DNA from: Sulfuricurvum sp.
GTDB taxonomy: Bacteria; Campylobacterota; Campylobacteria; Campylobacterales; Sulfurimonadaceae
Length of the DNA stretch: 64,000 nucleotides
Direction: 5' to 3'
Assembly (NCBI GenBank): GCA_028710885.1
Contig: JAQTTG010000001.1
Location: 310,001 to 374,000, forward strand
The notes below the pieces were generated by a model. That model saw nothing but the letters and a program-made list of their open reading frames with translations, searched no databases and was not told where the DNA came from. A program made the translations under genes and the position numbers. The number at the start of each line of letters is the position of its first letter. The first letter of the stretch is position 1. Of this stretch, positions 43,630 through 51,622 are shown one piece after another.

Positions 43630-43775
43630 GTGAACTCCTTAGGAAATATTGGAATAAGGATAACACAAATTTACCTCTTTGATATCACCATAAAATTAGA
43701 CAACACTCCCGTTTTTGAAGAAAAATAGGGTATTATTCGGTTTAAAATCTCAAAAACTTGACAGATGAGGTCATC

Positions 43776-45233
43776 GTGAAAACAAAAAAAATCAACAAAG
43801 TATTAATCGCCAACCGTGGTGAAATTGCGCTTCGTATCATTCGAGCGTGTAAAGAGTTGGAGATTAAGAGCGTAGTTGTCTTTTCAGAAGTCGACGTTAA
43901 TGGTGTTTGGGTTCGTAAAGCTGATGAATGCTACCCGATTATGGGCGATCCAATCGCTGCATATTTAGATTATGATCGTATTATCTCTTTGGCTAAAAAA
44001 GCGGACTGTGATGCAATCCACCCGGGTTACGGATTTTTATCAGAAAGTGCTGAGTTTGCACAAGCATGTGTTGACAATGATATTATCTTTATTGGTCCAA
44101 AACCTGAGCATATTGCCCTTTTCGGTGACAAAATGGCATCAAAAGTAGCGATGCGTGCAGTAGGTGTTCCAATGCTTCCGGGTACCGATGAACCAATCGA
44201 TAATATTGATGATGCTGAAAAAATTGCGACCGATATCGGTTTCCCAATTATTATCAAAGCAGCATTCGGTGGAGGCGGACGTGGTATGCGTATCGTTGAA
44301 AAAGCATCTGATTTTAAAGAAATGTATGAATCAGCAACCAATGAAGCATTACGTTTCTTTAATCGCGGAGAAGTATTTATTGAAAAATATCTCAAAAATC
44401 CACGCCATATCGAGATTCAAATTGTTGCTGACAAATACGGTAACGTTGTTCACCTCGGAGACCGTGACTGTTCTATCCAACGTCGTCACCAAAAAGTTAT
44501 CGAGATTGCCCCTTCACCGTTGTTAAATGAAACAACGCGTCGTGAACTGTATCGTATTTCGACCAAAGCAATGTTCAAATTGGGCTATGAGAGCGTCGGA
44601 ACCATCGAATATCTGGTTGACCAAGACGATAACATCTATTTCATCGAAATGAATACGCGTGTTCAAGTAGAACATCCGGTAACTGAAGCAATCTCAGGAA
44701 TCGATTTAATTCAGCGTATGATTCAAATTGCAGAGGGTGACCCACTCAAATTTTTACAAGAAGAGATCAAATTCCGTGGATATGCGATTGAATTCCGTAT
44801 TAATGCTGAAAATCCGAAATTGGGCTTTGTGCCGTCTCCGGGTCTGATCACCAACTATCTCGCTCCAGGTGGACCAGGAGTGCGTTTGGACTCTATGGCG
44901 TATACTAACTATCAAATCCCGTCCAACTACGATTCGATGATCGGGAAGTTGATCGTTACGGCATTAACATGGGAAGATGCAGTTCGTAAAGCACGTCGTG
45001 CTTTGGATGAGTTCCTAATCGAGGGTGTTCCGACGAATATCCCGCTTCACCGCCAAATTGTTCGTGACCAAGATTTCATCGATGGTAAATTAGACACTGG
45101 GTACTTAGATACAAAACTCAGCACGTTCAATCTTGATGCTATCCACAATATGGATGATGAAGAGGCTAAAATGAAGCAAATTTCTGCTGTCATTGAAGCT
45201 ATCAAGAAAAACAACCTAAACGTTCGTCACTAA
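43776..45233 (+). CDS. Biotin carboxylase subunit (AccC / PycA / CfiB type)
   Basis: I chose GTG 43776 because GAGG (43767-43770) lies five bases upstream; a TTG at 43758 is in frame but less likely. The 485-residue product has KVLIANRGEIALRIIRACKEL, HPGYGFLSE, AAFGGGGRGMRI, and EMNTRVQVEHPVTE. It is a free biotin carboxylase with no biotin carrier domain. Proximity to ppsA favours a pyruvate or 2-oxoglutarate carboxylase subunit over acetyl-CoA carboxylase, but the partner subunit is not in the window. Confidence 0.88.
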   Translation: MKTKKINKVLIANRGEIALRIIRACKELEIKSVVVFSEVDVNGVWVRKADECYPIMGDPIAAYLDYDRIISLAKKADCDAIHPGYGFLSESAEFAQACVDNDIIFIGPKPEHIALFGDKMASKVAMRAVGVPMLPGTDEPIDNIDDAEKIATDIGFPIIIKAAFGGGGRGMRIVEKASDFKEMYESATNEALRFFNRGEVFIEKYLKNPRHIEIQIVADKYGNVVHLGDRDCSIQRRHQKVIEIAPSPLLNETTRRELYRISTKAMFKLGYESVGTIEYLVDQDDNIYFIEMNTRVQVEHPVTEAISGIDLIQRMIQIAEGDPLKFLQEEIKFRGYAIEFRINAENPKLGFVPSPGLITNYLAPGGPGVRLDSMAYTNYQIPSNYDSMIGKLIVTALTWEDAVRKARRALDEFLIEGVPTNIPLHRQIVRDQDFIDGKLDTGYLDTKLSTFNLDAIHNMDDEEAKMKQISAVIEAIKKNNLNVRH

Positions 45234-45239
45234 GAAGTA

Positions 45240-45259
45240 GGGAGAGAATTTTCTCTCCC
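45240..45259 (+). terminator. Hairpin after the biotin carboxylase
   Basis: GGGAGAGAA, two T's, TTCTCTCCC form a perfect 9-bp stem seven bases after the stop, without a following T-run. It lies seven bases ahead of the next ATG, where no other ribosome site is visible, so it might also limit translation of that gene. Confidence 0.6.
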
Positions 45260-45266
45260 ACATAAT

Positions 45267-46769
45267 ATGAGCACTATTCTCCTCACAACATTAAATGCCC
45301 GCTACGCCCATACCGCATTGGGGCTTCGCTATTTATATGCCAACCTACACGAACTGCAAGCAGAAACAAAAATCGTCGAATTTACGATGAACGAACAGAT
45401 TCAAAGCATTACTGAAGGGCTGTTAATCCATGCTCCTCGCATCATCGGGATCGGAGTCTATATTTGGAACGCCGCACAGTGCTCCGAGCTGATTCAAACC
45501 CTTAAAAAAGTCTCCCCGCAAACCATTATCGTTCTCGGAGGACCTGAAGCAGGATATCTACCCCACCGCGTTGATTTGAGCAAAGCCGATTATATTATCA
45601 GCGGTGAAGGTGAAGTGGCATTTTATGAGCTGTGCAAAAAAATCCTTGCTGATGATGCGCCTGAAGAACATTTTATTAAAGCACCGATCCCTAATCTTGG
45701 ATCGATTTACCTCCCCTATAACGCCTACAATGATGAAGATGTCGCCCATCGCTATATCTATGTCGAAGCTTCACGCGGCTGTCCGTTCGAATGTGAGTTC
45801 TGCCTCTCATCCATCGATGAAAAGGTACGAAACTTTCCACTCGATCAGCTCCTCGAAGAGTTTGAAATCCTCTGGCAGAGGGGAGCACGCAGTTTCAAAT
45901 TTATCGACCGTACCTTTAATCTCAACATGACGTTTGCCAACCGCATCCTCGATTTTTTTCTCTCTAAAGAACCGCCCTACTTTGCCCATTTTGAAGTAAT
46001 CCCTGACCATTTTCCCGAAGTTCTGAAAGAAAAAATTGCCCTTTTTCCCGCCGGATCACTCCAACTGGAGATCGGTATCCAAACACTCGATCCCATCATC
46101 GCAAAAGGGATAAACCGACCGCTGAAAGTGGATAAAATCTTTGACAATCTCCGTTTTTTGGAAAATGAAACCCGTGCACACATGCATCTCGATCTCATCG
46201 TCGGATTGCCGGGAGAGACACTGGAAGGGTTCGGACGAAATCTCGATCAGTTGGTTTCTCTAACACACAGCGAGATTCAGATCGGAATCTTGAAAAATCT
46301 CTCAGGAACCACCCTTTCCCGCCATGATCAATCACATGGGATGATCTACAGCGATACACCCCCTTATGATATTCTCCAAAACAATCTGCTTAGTTTCGTG
46401 CAGATTCAAAAGATGAAACGATTTGCACGGTTTTGGGATATTTTTTACAACAGCGGAAGTTTTAACAAGAGTGTTCCATTAATCTGGAAAGAGGGAAGTG
46501 TCTTCGAAGGATTCTACGCTTTCAGCGAGTGGATCTATTCTCAAACCCTCTCTACGTGGAAAATATCACTTGAACGTCAGATATCCCTACTTCATGCTTA
46601 TTTGTGTCTCTATCACGACAAAGAGAGTGTTGAGAGTCTATTATCTGAAGATTTGGCACAAAGACCTGAAAAAACCATTCCATTTTTTCTGAGACAATCA
46701 ACAGCAGAGAAAAAAACGAAAGAAAATGAAAACTTTGTAACGCCAAAGAGGCAGGCCAAACGAAGCTGA
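45267..46769 (+). CDS. B12-binding-domain radical SAM protein (DUF4080 type)
   Basis: This 500-residue protein has an N-terminal cobalamin-binding-like domain (TLNARYAHTALGLRYLYANL). The radical SAM core carries CPFECEFC near residue 172, then a C-terminal DUF4080-like region. The substrate of this family is unknown. No obvious ribosome site precedes the ATG; the region is occupied by the hairpin at 45240-45259. Confidence 0.85.
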   Translation: MSTILLTTLNARYAHTALGLRYLYANLHELQAETKIVEFTMNEQIQSITEGLLIHAPRIIGIGVYIWNAAQCSELIQTLKKVSPQTIIVLGGPEAGYLPHRVDLSKADYIISGEGEVAFYELCKKILADDAPEEHFIKAPIPNLGSIYLPYNAYNDEDVAHRYIYVEASRGCPFECEFCLSSIDEKVRNFPLDQLLEEFEILWQRGARSFKFIDRTFNLNMTFANRILDFFLSKEPPYFAHFEVIPDHFPEVLKEKIALFPAGSLQLEIGIQTLDPIIAKGINRPLKVDKIFDNLRFLENETRAHMHLDLIVGLPGETLEGFGRNLDQLVSLTHSEIQIGILKNLSGTTLSRHDQSHGMIYSDTPPYDILQNNLLSFVQIQKMKRFARFWDIFYNSGSFNKSVPLIWKEGSVFEGFYAFSEWIYSQTLSTWKISLERQISLLHAYLCLYHDKESVESLLSEDLAQRPEKTIPFFLRQSTAEKKTKENENFVTPKRQAKRS

Positions 46770-46863
46770 TTACGAAGCTTAAATTGTTATGCTAATAGTT
46801 GTTTATTAATCATCCGGAATTTTTTTTACGTTATAACACTTTATTATTATTTAAAGGATCGTT

Positions 46864-47415
46864 ATGCGTAAAATAATTGTAGGGGCATTCATTCTCGCCG
46901 CATCCCTTTATGGCGATTGTCAGTTTCAAAGCAACTCTTCGAAAGTTTCATGGAAAGCATTCAAAACCTATGAAAAAATTGGCGTAGCTGGATCATTTGA
47001 TCGTGTCACATCACAAATCATCGATGCGAATTCAATTGATGCACTTTTAATGAAAAGCTCCATTATTATTGACACCTCCAGTGTTAATTCAGGAAACCCA
47101 AGTCGCGATGCAACTTTAGTAGAATCATTCTTTAAAACACAAAATGTTCAATCCATCAATGCAAACGTAAAATCTGCCAAAGATGGAAAAGCACTTGTTG
47201 ACATTACCATGAACGGAATTTTAAGAACTATCCCTTTTTCATATACAGTTAATGAAGATAAAATTGTAGGAAAAGGATTTATCGATTTAGCTGATTTTGG
47301 AATGATTCCATCATTACTTTCAATCAATAAATCGTGTTATACACTACATGCAGGAAAAACATGGCAAGATGTAGAAATAGGATTTGAAATCCCTCTACAA
47401 AAAAACTGTCAATAA
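46864..47415 (+). CDS. YceI-like periplasmic protein
   Basis: This 183-residue protein has a signal peptide (residues 1-17) and an AAAGGA site. The pattern SKVSWKAFKTYEKIGVAGSFDRV...LVDITMNGILRTIPFSYTV...GFIDLADFGM fits the YceI lipocalin-like fold, which binds isoprenoid lipids. Convergent with the sox-cluster cytochrome, sharing a short hairpin. Confidence 0.75.
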   Translation: MRKIIVGAFILAASLYGDCQFQSNSSKVSWKAFKTYEKIGVAGSFDRVTSQIIDANSIDALLMKSSIIIDTSSVNSGNPSRDATLVESFFKTQNVQSINANVKSAKDGKALVDITMNGILRTIPFSYTVNEDKIVGKGFIDLADFGMIPSLLSINKSCYTLHAGKTWQDVEIGFEIPLQKNCQ

Positions 47416-47417
47416 TC

Positions 47418-47434
47418 ATCCCCTATTCGGGGAT
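47418..47434. terminator. Bidirectional hairpin between convergent genes
   Basis: ATCCCC, loop TATTC, GGGGAT, followed by TGAATTTT on the plus strand, in the 25-base gap between the YceI-like gene and the cytochrome. Confidence 0.5.
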
Positions 47435-47440
47435 TGAATT

Positions 47441-47863
47441 TTACCAGTTACGAATCCGGATATGACACGATGTACATTGTTTTAGAAGCTGTGTATAATC
47501 TTCTAACGCATCATCCATACGACCGGCATCGATAGATGTAATCATATCATCTGAATAGAGACGAAGCATACTCGCTGATTTTTGAGCAAATTTATAAGCA
47601 TATACCTGATCTTTAGGAAGTATAAATTTAATCTCTTCACTCTCTAAAATCTTTAATGTACCTTGGAGCTTTTTAACCCCTAATTTCATATCGTCTGATG
47701 AACTATATAACCCGCCACGCTGAATCTGCTCCATAGCATCCAACATCGAACGCATATCTTTCATAAGCATTGTACGATGATCCATATCTGCTTTTTTATC
47801 CGCTGCATTCAACGAAAATGCAAGGAGAGAAGAAATGAGAAGTGTAGTAAGTCCTTTTTTCAT
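47441..47863 (-). CDS. Periplasmic c-type cytochrome (C-terminal CxxCH)
   Basis: This 140-residue protein has a signal peptide (cleavage near LNA, residue 20) and a helical body. One heme motif CTSCH lies near the C-terminus, as in cytochrome c'/class II cytochromes. It is last in the fccB-soxYZ-Rieske operon with an AAGGGAG site, and is a candidate electron acceptor for the sulfur-oxidising proteins upstream. Confidence 0.75.
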   Translation of the reverse strand: MKKGLTTLLISSLLAFSLNAADKKADMDHRTMLMKDMRSMLDAMEQIQRGGLYSSSDDMKLGVKKLQGTLKILESEEIKFILPKDQVYAYKFAQKSASMLRLYSDDMITSIDAGRMDDALEDYTQLLKQCTSCHIRIRNW

Positions 47864-47873
47864 ATATACTCCC

Positions 47874-48602
47874 TTAATATTGGATAACTTCTTTTGAAAA
47901 CTCTGTTAGTTTAACAGTTTTTGCCGAAATTGAAACTAATTGCTTAGCTTGAGCTGTTCCGCCATAAAACTCTTTAAATTCAGGCTTGAATGCTTTGAAA
48001 TAATCCTGAAATTTATCAGCTCCTAAAATACCTACAGCCCAAATCGTATCATCATCCGCAACTTTTAACACAACTGCTGCTAATGGTTGTTGCGCAGCCC
48101 CAGCTAAATTTTTTGCCCCGGCAGCAGCATCATAGGCTGAAAGATGCGATGAGCATACAATGATCCCACTCTTAGAATATGCCATTGTTGGTGTGGATTT
48201 TGGTACGTATTTAATAAAGCTGTCATTAGGAGTCGGATGCGTTAGCTGATGTGCACAGATTGCTACATAGGCGACTACTGTACGATCTTTTCCGACTCCA
48301 TTTTTCCATACATATGTTTCACCCATTTCAGATTTTAATTCTACCTCTTGACTCGTTGATTCAGGCAAATTGATCAACATACAAGGAGTTGCTGCATACG
48401 GATAATTAAAAATATAAGTTACCTCTTTTTCAAGAGATGATGCTTTAATCGGTACACCTGCCGCATCAACAATTTGTACTTTCTCGTACGCCGCATACAT
48501 ACGTCCATCATCTGCATAGAGAGTTCCACGGATAAGTGAAGGATTTACCGCCACAACCGTAGCGCCTGCCGCCATTATTTTTAAAAAATTTCTACGTTCC
48601 AT
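47874..48602 (-). CDS. Tat-exported Rieske iron-sulfur protein
   Basis: I start at ATG 48602 (MERRNFLKIMAAGATVV), a Tat-type signal. The Rieske ligand pairs are visible as CAHQLTHP (Cys-x-His) near residue 115 and CSSHLSAYD (Cys-x-x-His) near residue 150. The interval is unusual and the usual CTHxGC box is replaced by CAHQL. It is not next to cytochrome bc1 genes but directly follows soxZ, so it probably moves electrons from thiosulfate or sulfide oxidation. An upstream TTG at 48626 would mask the Tat motif. Confidence 0.75.
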   Translation of the reverse strand: MERRNFLKIMAAGATVVAVNPSLIRGTLYADDGRMYAAYEKVQIVDAAGVPIKASSLEKEVTYIFNYPYAATPCMLINLPESTSQEVELKSEMGETYVWKNGVGKDRTVVAYVAICAHQLTHPTPNDSFIKYVPKSTPTMAYSKSGIIVCSSHLSAYDAAAGAKNLAGAAQQPLAAVVLKVADDDTIWAVGILGADKFQDYFKAFKPEFKEFYGGTAQAKQLVSISAKTVKLTEFSKEVIQY

Positions 48603-48651
48603 TCTCAATCTTCCAATAAAAGGCAATCAAGCCATATTTTCTTATTCTATA

Positions 48652-48984
48652 TTATCCAGCCGGAGTAATCGCGACTGTTTTTTGTCCTTTTTCATCTTCT
48701 GAATTGACAAAATCAACTACCAATGTACCGGGAGCCGTTACTTTTAGCGGAAACTGAATTACAGGATTTTGACTGGTCGCCACATCTAAATCAAAATGGG
48801 CAACTATCACGCCGTTATAGGTTGCTGTAATCTCTTTCATATAAAAACGAGGGAACTGTTTACCTGATTCCTTATCTTTTGTAAATCCTGTATCCATTTT
48901 ATGAATAACAATGATTTTTGCTTTTACGACATCACCAACTTTATAACTTTGATCTAAAATTTTAACTACGCCTCTTAATTCCAT
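48652..48984 (-). CDS. soxZ: SoxZ, thiosulfate oxidation carrier partner
   Basis: This 110-residue protein has no signal peptide, as expected because it is exported with SoxY. The SoxZ pattern VGDVVKAKIIVIHKMDTGF...FYMKEITATYNGVIVAHFDLD...GTLVVDFVNSE is clear. SoxYZ carries sulfur intermediates on the SoxY cysteine. An AAGGAG site is present, with 13 bases between soxY and soxZ. Confidence 0.93.
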   Translation of the reverse strand: MELRGVVKILDQSYKVGDVVKAKIIVIHKMDTGFTKDKESGKQFPRFYMKEITATYNGVIVAHFDLDVATSQNPVIQFPLKVTAPGTLVVDFVNSEDEKGQKTVAITPAG

Positions 48985-48997
48985 CTAATTCTCCTTC

Positions 48998-49468
48998 TCA
49001 ACCGCATCCGCCGAGTGCAACTCGGACGTTTTTAGATGACTGAAATATTCTACCTTTATTGGTTTGCGCCAAAATGACTACATCCTGAGTTTGACCCATT
49101 TTTACATTAACATACAAATATGCCATCCCGTTCGCAGGTGTCAAATCAAATGAGATCGCTTTATTGGCTTTATTTTTAGTTGTTAACACCGTAATGTTAC
49201 TAATATAATCATCAGCTTTCATAGGATAATCGACAGTTACTTCGACAGGAACAACTGCACCATTCTCTGGAGCATCAGGGATATTTAGACTCATAATTTT
49301 ACTGCCATCTTCCACTTTTTTACCTCTTAGATACTCATCAAGAGCATCTTTATAAGGTATTTCAATCGCATCTTCAGCTGCACTTAAACCATGCCGAAAA
49401 AGGATAGGATTGAGTAAACCGATCGTTGCTAGGGCAAAAGTCCCTTTAATGAAACTACGTCTTTCCAT
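48998..49468 (-). CDS. soxY: SoxY, sulfur-carrier protein of thiosulfate oxidation
   Basis: This 156-residue protein has a Tat signal (MERRSFIKGTFALATIGLL). The C-terminal GGCG swinging arm whose Cys carries the sulfur substrate is intact (VRVALGGCG). It lies about 110 bases downstream of the fccB stop, with a hairpin between. Confidence 0.93.
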   Translation of the reverse strand: MERRSFIKGTFALATIGLLNPILFRHGLSAAEDAIEIPYKDALDEYLRGKKVEDGSKIMSLNIPDAPENGAVVPVEVTVDYPMKADDYISNITVLTTKNKANKAISFDLTPANGMAYLYVNVKMGQTQDVVILAQTNKGRIFQSSKNVRVALGGCG

Positions 49469-49549
49469 TCTTTCCTCTCTTTCAAAAAAATCATCTTGTA
49501 TTATCTTATCAAGACAAATTTAAACAATCCATAATTGCTTGAATCTGTC

Positions 49550-49572
49550 TTGCACGGCAACAAGCCGCGCAA
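49550..49572 (-). other. Intercistronic hairpin between fccB and soxY
   Basis: On the minus strand TTGCGCGGC, loop TTGTT, GCCGTGCAA form a 9-bp stem with one G-U pair. No T-run follows in the direction of transcription, so an mRNA processing or stability element is more likely than a terminator. Confidence 0.55.
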
Positions 49573-49581
49573 AAAATTGAA

Positions 49582-50937
49582 TTAGTTAAAAAAGTCTCGA
49601 TAAAGACCTTTGCCCCATTCAAGAAGACCTTTACCAGCATCTTCACCCTCTTTGGTATCCCATTTTTCCATTGTACTTGCATCTGCAAAACCAAATGATT
49701 TTTTAGTTGCATCGTATGCATAACCCGCGTTAACGGAAATAGCACGCAATGGATTAGTTTCAACCGCAGAATAACATGTTGTATGCGGAGATGCCCATGT
49801 TTTTTGACTAAGCTCAGTGCCAGCAAGATATTTAACAATATTTCCTGCAACAATGCGCCCTTCAGTATTTGCTGTATTAGCTGATTTACTAAAGCCCATA
49901 GGACGAACGTCCCCTGTACAGAATACGTTAAGATCACCGATAACTTGATACGTAAACGGATCAATATTCGCTTCACCTTTATTGAATACACTGTCTTTAG
50001 CAACACCGGCAATTTCAAGTAATTTATTACCACGAACACGGCTATAAAGTGCAGCATCATTAAACTGTATCTCTTCACCAAGTTCAGTAACAATTTTTTG
50101 TTTATGTGGATCAATACTAGTAATAGTAGTACTTGGCATATATGTGATGTAATCTTTATACAATCGATCAAATGCTGAATGGAAACCATCCGCTTTAATT
50201 GTGATATTTGGATTTTCATCCAAGATTACTACTTTACCTTTGATTTTGTTGCGTTTCATGTAATCCGCAATCAAACAGCTGCGCTCATATGGCCCAGGCA
50301 AACAACGGTAGTTTCCGCCAGGTACTGTTTGAACGAATACACCGCCTTCAAAGTTTTCAATTTTAGATTTAAGGGTTAATGTTTCGCTACCTGCAATAAA
50401 TGCACCAGGAAATTTCGTTTTAAGTGCTGTTTCAAGCTCTGCATCACCATTAGTCCATTTAGAATAGTCATAATCGATACCTGGTGCCAATACAAGGACA
50501 TCATATTTTACAGTACCTTCATTGGTATAAACAATTTTAGCAGTACGATCAATTTCATGAGCAGTTGCTTGTAAAAATGTATAGTTACCGTTACGAGCAC
50601 CTTCCAAAAAGTCATGTGTAATAAATTCTAGTGGGAGAACACCTGTTGCTACCAAGTTACTGATAAAACCAGACATGAATACCGAACGTTTGTCCATCAA
50701 AACAACATCAATATTTGGATTCCCTTTTTTTACATATTTTGCAATAGTAAGTCCTGAGGGACCAGCACCTACGATAACAACTCGTGGTCCTTTAGCAGCG
50801 GGGATTGGAGCGGGTGAAAGCAGAACACCTTTTGCAGCTGCTTTAGCCCCTTCATTTCCTTTTGCATAACCGCTTGATGCAGCCGTAACTGCTGCCAACC
50901 CGGTATATTTCATCGCATCTCTTCTTGATAGCGCCAT
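49582..50937 (-). CDS. Sulfide dehydrogenase flavoprotein (FccB/SoxF family)
   Basis: This 451-residue protein has a Tat signal (SRRDAMKYTGLAAVTAASS). The FAD fold is VVIVGAGPSGLTIAKYV. The redox Cys pair of flavocytochrome c is visible (CLPGPYERSC near residue 210 and TTCYSAVETNPL near 385), and the C-terminal FCSD region with GYAYD follows. It oxidises sulfide to sulfur in the periplasm. The diheme FccA partner is not encoded next to it. It has an AAGGAG site and is first in the cluster with soxY, soxZ, Rieske and cytochrome. Confidence 0.9.
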   Translation of the reverse strand: MALSRRDAMKYTGLAAVTAASSGYAKGNEGAKAAAKGVLLSPAPIPAAKGPRVVIVGAGPSGLTIAKYVKKGNPNIDVVLMDKRSVFMSGFISNLVATGVLPLEFITHDFLEGARNGNYTFLQATAHEIDRTAKIVYTNEGTVKYDVLVLAPGIDYDYSKWTNGDAELETALKTKFPGAFIAGSETLTLKSKIENFEGGVFVQTVPGGNYRCLPGPYERSCLIADYMKRNKIKGKVVILDENPNITIKADGFHSAFDRLYKDYITYMPSTTITSIDPHKQKIVTELGEEIQFNDAALYSRVRGNKLLEIAGVAKDSVFNKGEANIDPFTYQVIGDLNVFCTGDVRPMGFSKSANTANTEGRIVAGNIVKYLAGTELSQKTWASPHTTCYSAVETNPLRAISVNAGYAYDATKKSFGFADASTMEKWDTKEGEDAGKGLLEWGKGLYRDFFN

Positions 50938-51081
50938 CGTTAACTCCTTCGTTAAGTATAAGATTTTTGTATCAGTCGGCAGTGTATCTATGCTAAGCTT
51001 AATGATTTTTAAATATTATAAAAATTTATCTTATAGGTAGTATTCGTCAAAATTAAATCTCACATATTTATCACTAAAATT

Positions 51082-51113
51082 GGGGTAAATATGGTAAAAA
51101 CAGGGGTATATAT
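51082..51113. promoter_or_regulatory. Direct repeat GGGGTA(A/T)ATAT, two copies 21 bp apart
   Basis: GGGGTAAATAT at 51082-51092 and GGGGTATATAT at 51103-51113 match at 10 of 11 positions. The 21-bp spacing equals two helical turns, placing both on one face of the DNA, as expected for a tandem activator site. Confidence 0.45.
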
Positions 51114-51166
51114 CACTTTATCATCAAAAATAATCTTTACTAGATTGCTTACGATTGTCAATTTCT

Positions 51167-51219
51167 GTGATATGAATGTGATGACAAAAGTGATAATCCA
51201 TTTAAACTACAAAGTGATA
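51167..51219. promoter_or_regulatory. Direct repeat GTGAT(A/G), four copies at 11, 12 and 24 bp
   Basis: Copies are at 51167, 51178, 51190 and 51214. The helical-turn spacing resembles OmpR/PhoB-type response-regulator boxes. The last copy is about 35 bases ahead of the chorismate mutase start. Confidence 0.4.
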
Positions 51220-51254
51220 TGATATGATAAATAAAAAATGTGAGGTAGGTTGAT

Positions 51255-51554
51255 ATGACAATAGAAAATTGCCAAAGCTTAGAAGAGGTCCGCAGTTATA
51301 TTGATCATTTGGATGATCAGATCGTTGAGCTTATCGCAACACGTAATGCCTATGTCAAACAAGCAGCAAATTTCAAACATTCAATTGAAGAGATTAAAGC
51401 CAATGATAGAATGGAAGCAGTCATGGACAGAGTACGAACCCGTGCTATGGAGTTTGGAGTATCTCCGAACCTGCTCACTAGACTCTATACAATTATGATA
51501 AATGAAATGGTTGAATCAGAAATTTCCGAATTCAGAAATGCAAAGTCATTATAA
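51255..51554 (+). CDS. Chorismate mutase (AroQ type)
   Basis: This 99-residue all-helical protein has the AroQ pattern: EEVRSYIDHLDDQIVELIATRNAYVKQAANFK, with active-site Arg and Lys, and RMEAVMDRVRTRAMEFGVSP. It converts chorismate to prephenate for tyrosine and phenylalanine. Stand-alone forms of this size are common. It has a GAGGTAGG site. Confidence 0.88.
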   Translation: MTIENCQSLEEVRSYIDHLDDQIVELIATRNAYVKQAANFKHSIEEIKANDRMEAVMDRVRTRAMEFGVSPNLLTRLYTIMINEMVESEISEFRNAKSL

Positions 51555-51622
51555 AAAGCTCGCTTGTGGTGATCCGCGCTAAGCATAAATCACCATGCAA
51601 TCAGCTCATAGGAAACGATAAA

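Larger units (their letters stand above)
50938..51254. other. Divergent control region between fccB and chorismate mutase
   Basis: These 317 bases hold no gene that I can support. They are AT-rich and contain two sets of direct repeats (51082-51113 and 51167-51219), described separately. No terminator hairpin or RNA gene was seen. Confidence 0.6.

Noticed and set aside
49509-50219. 236-residue same-strand frame overlapping fccB
   Set aside because: It runs out of frame through a well-conserved flavoprotein gene and is biased toward Leu/Ile/Val/Lys as expected of a shadow. Only its last residues lie outside fccB; these are discussed as a possible relic.
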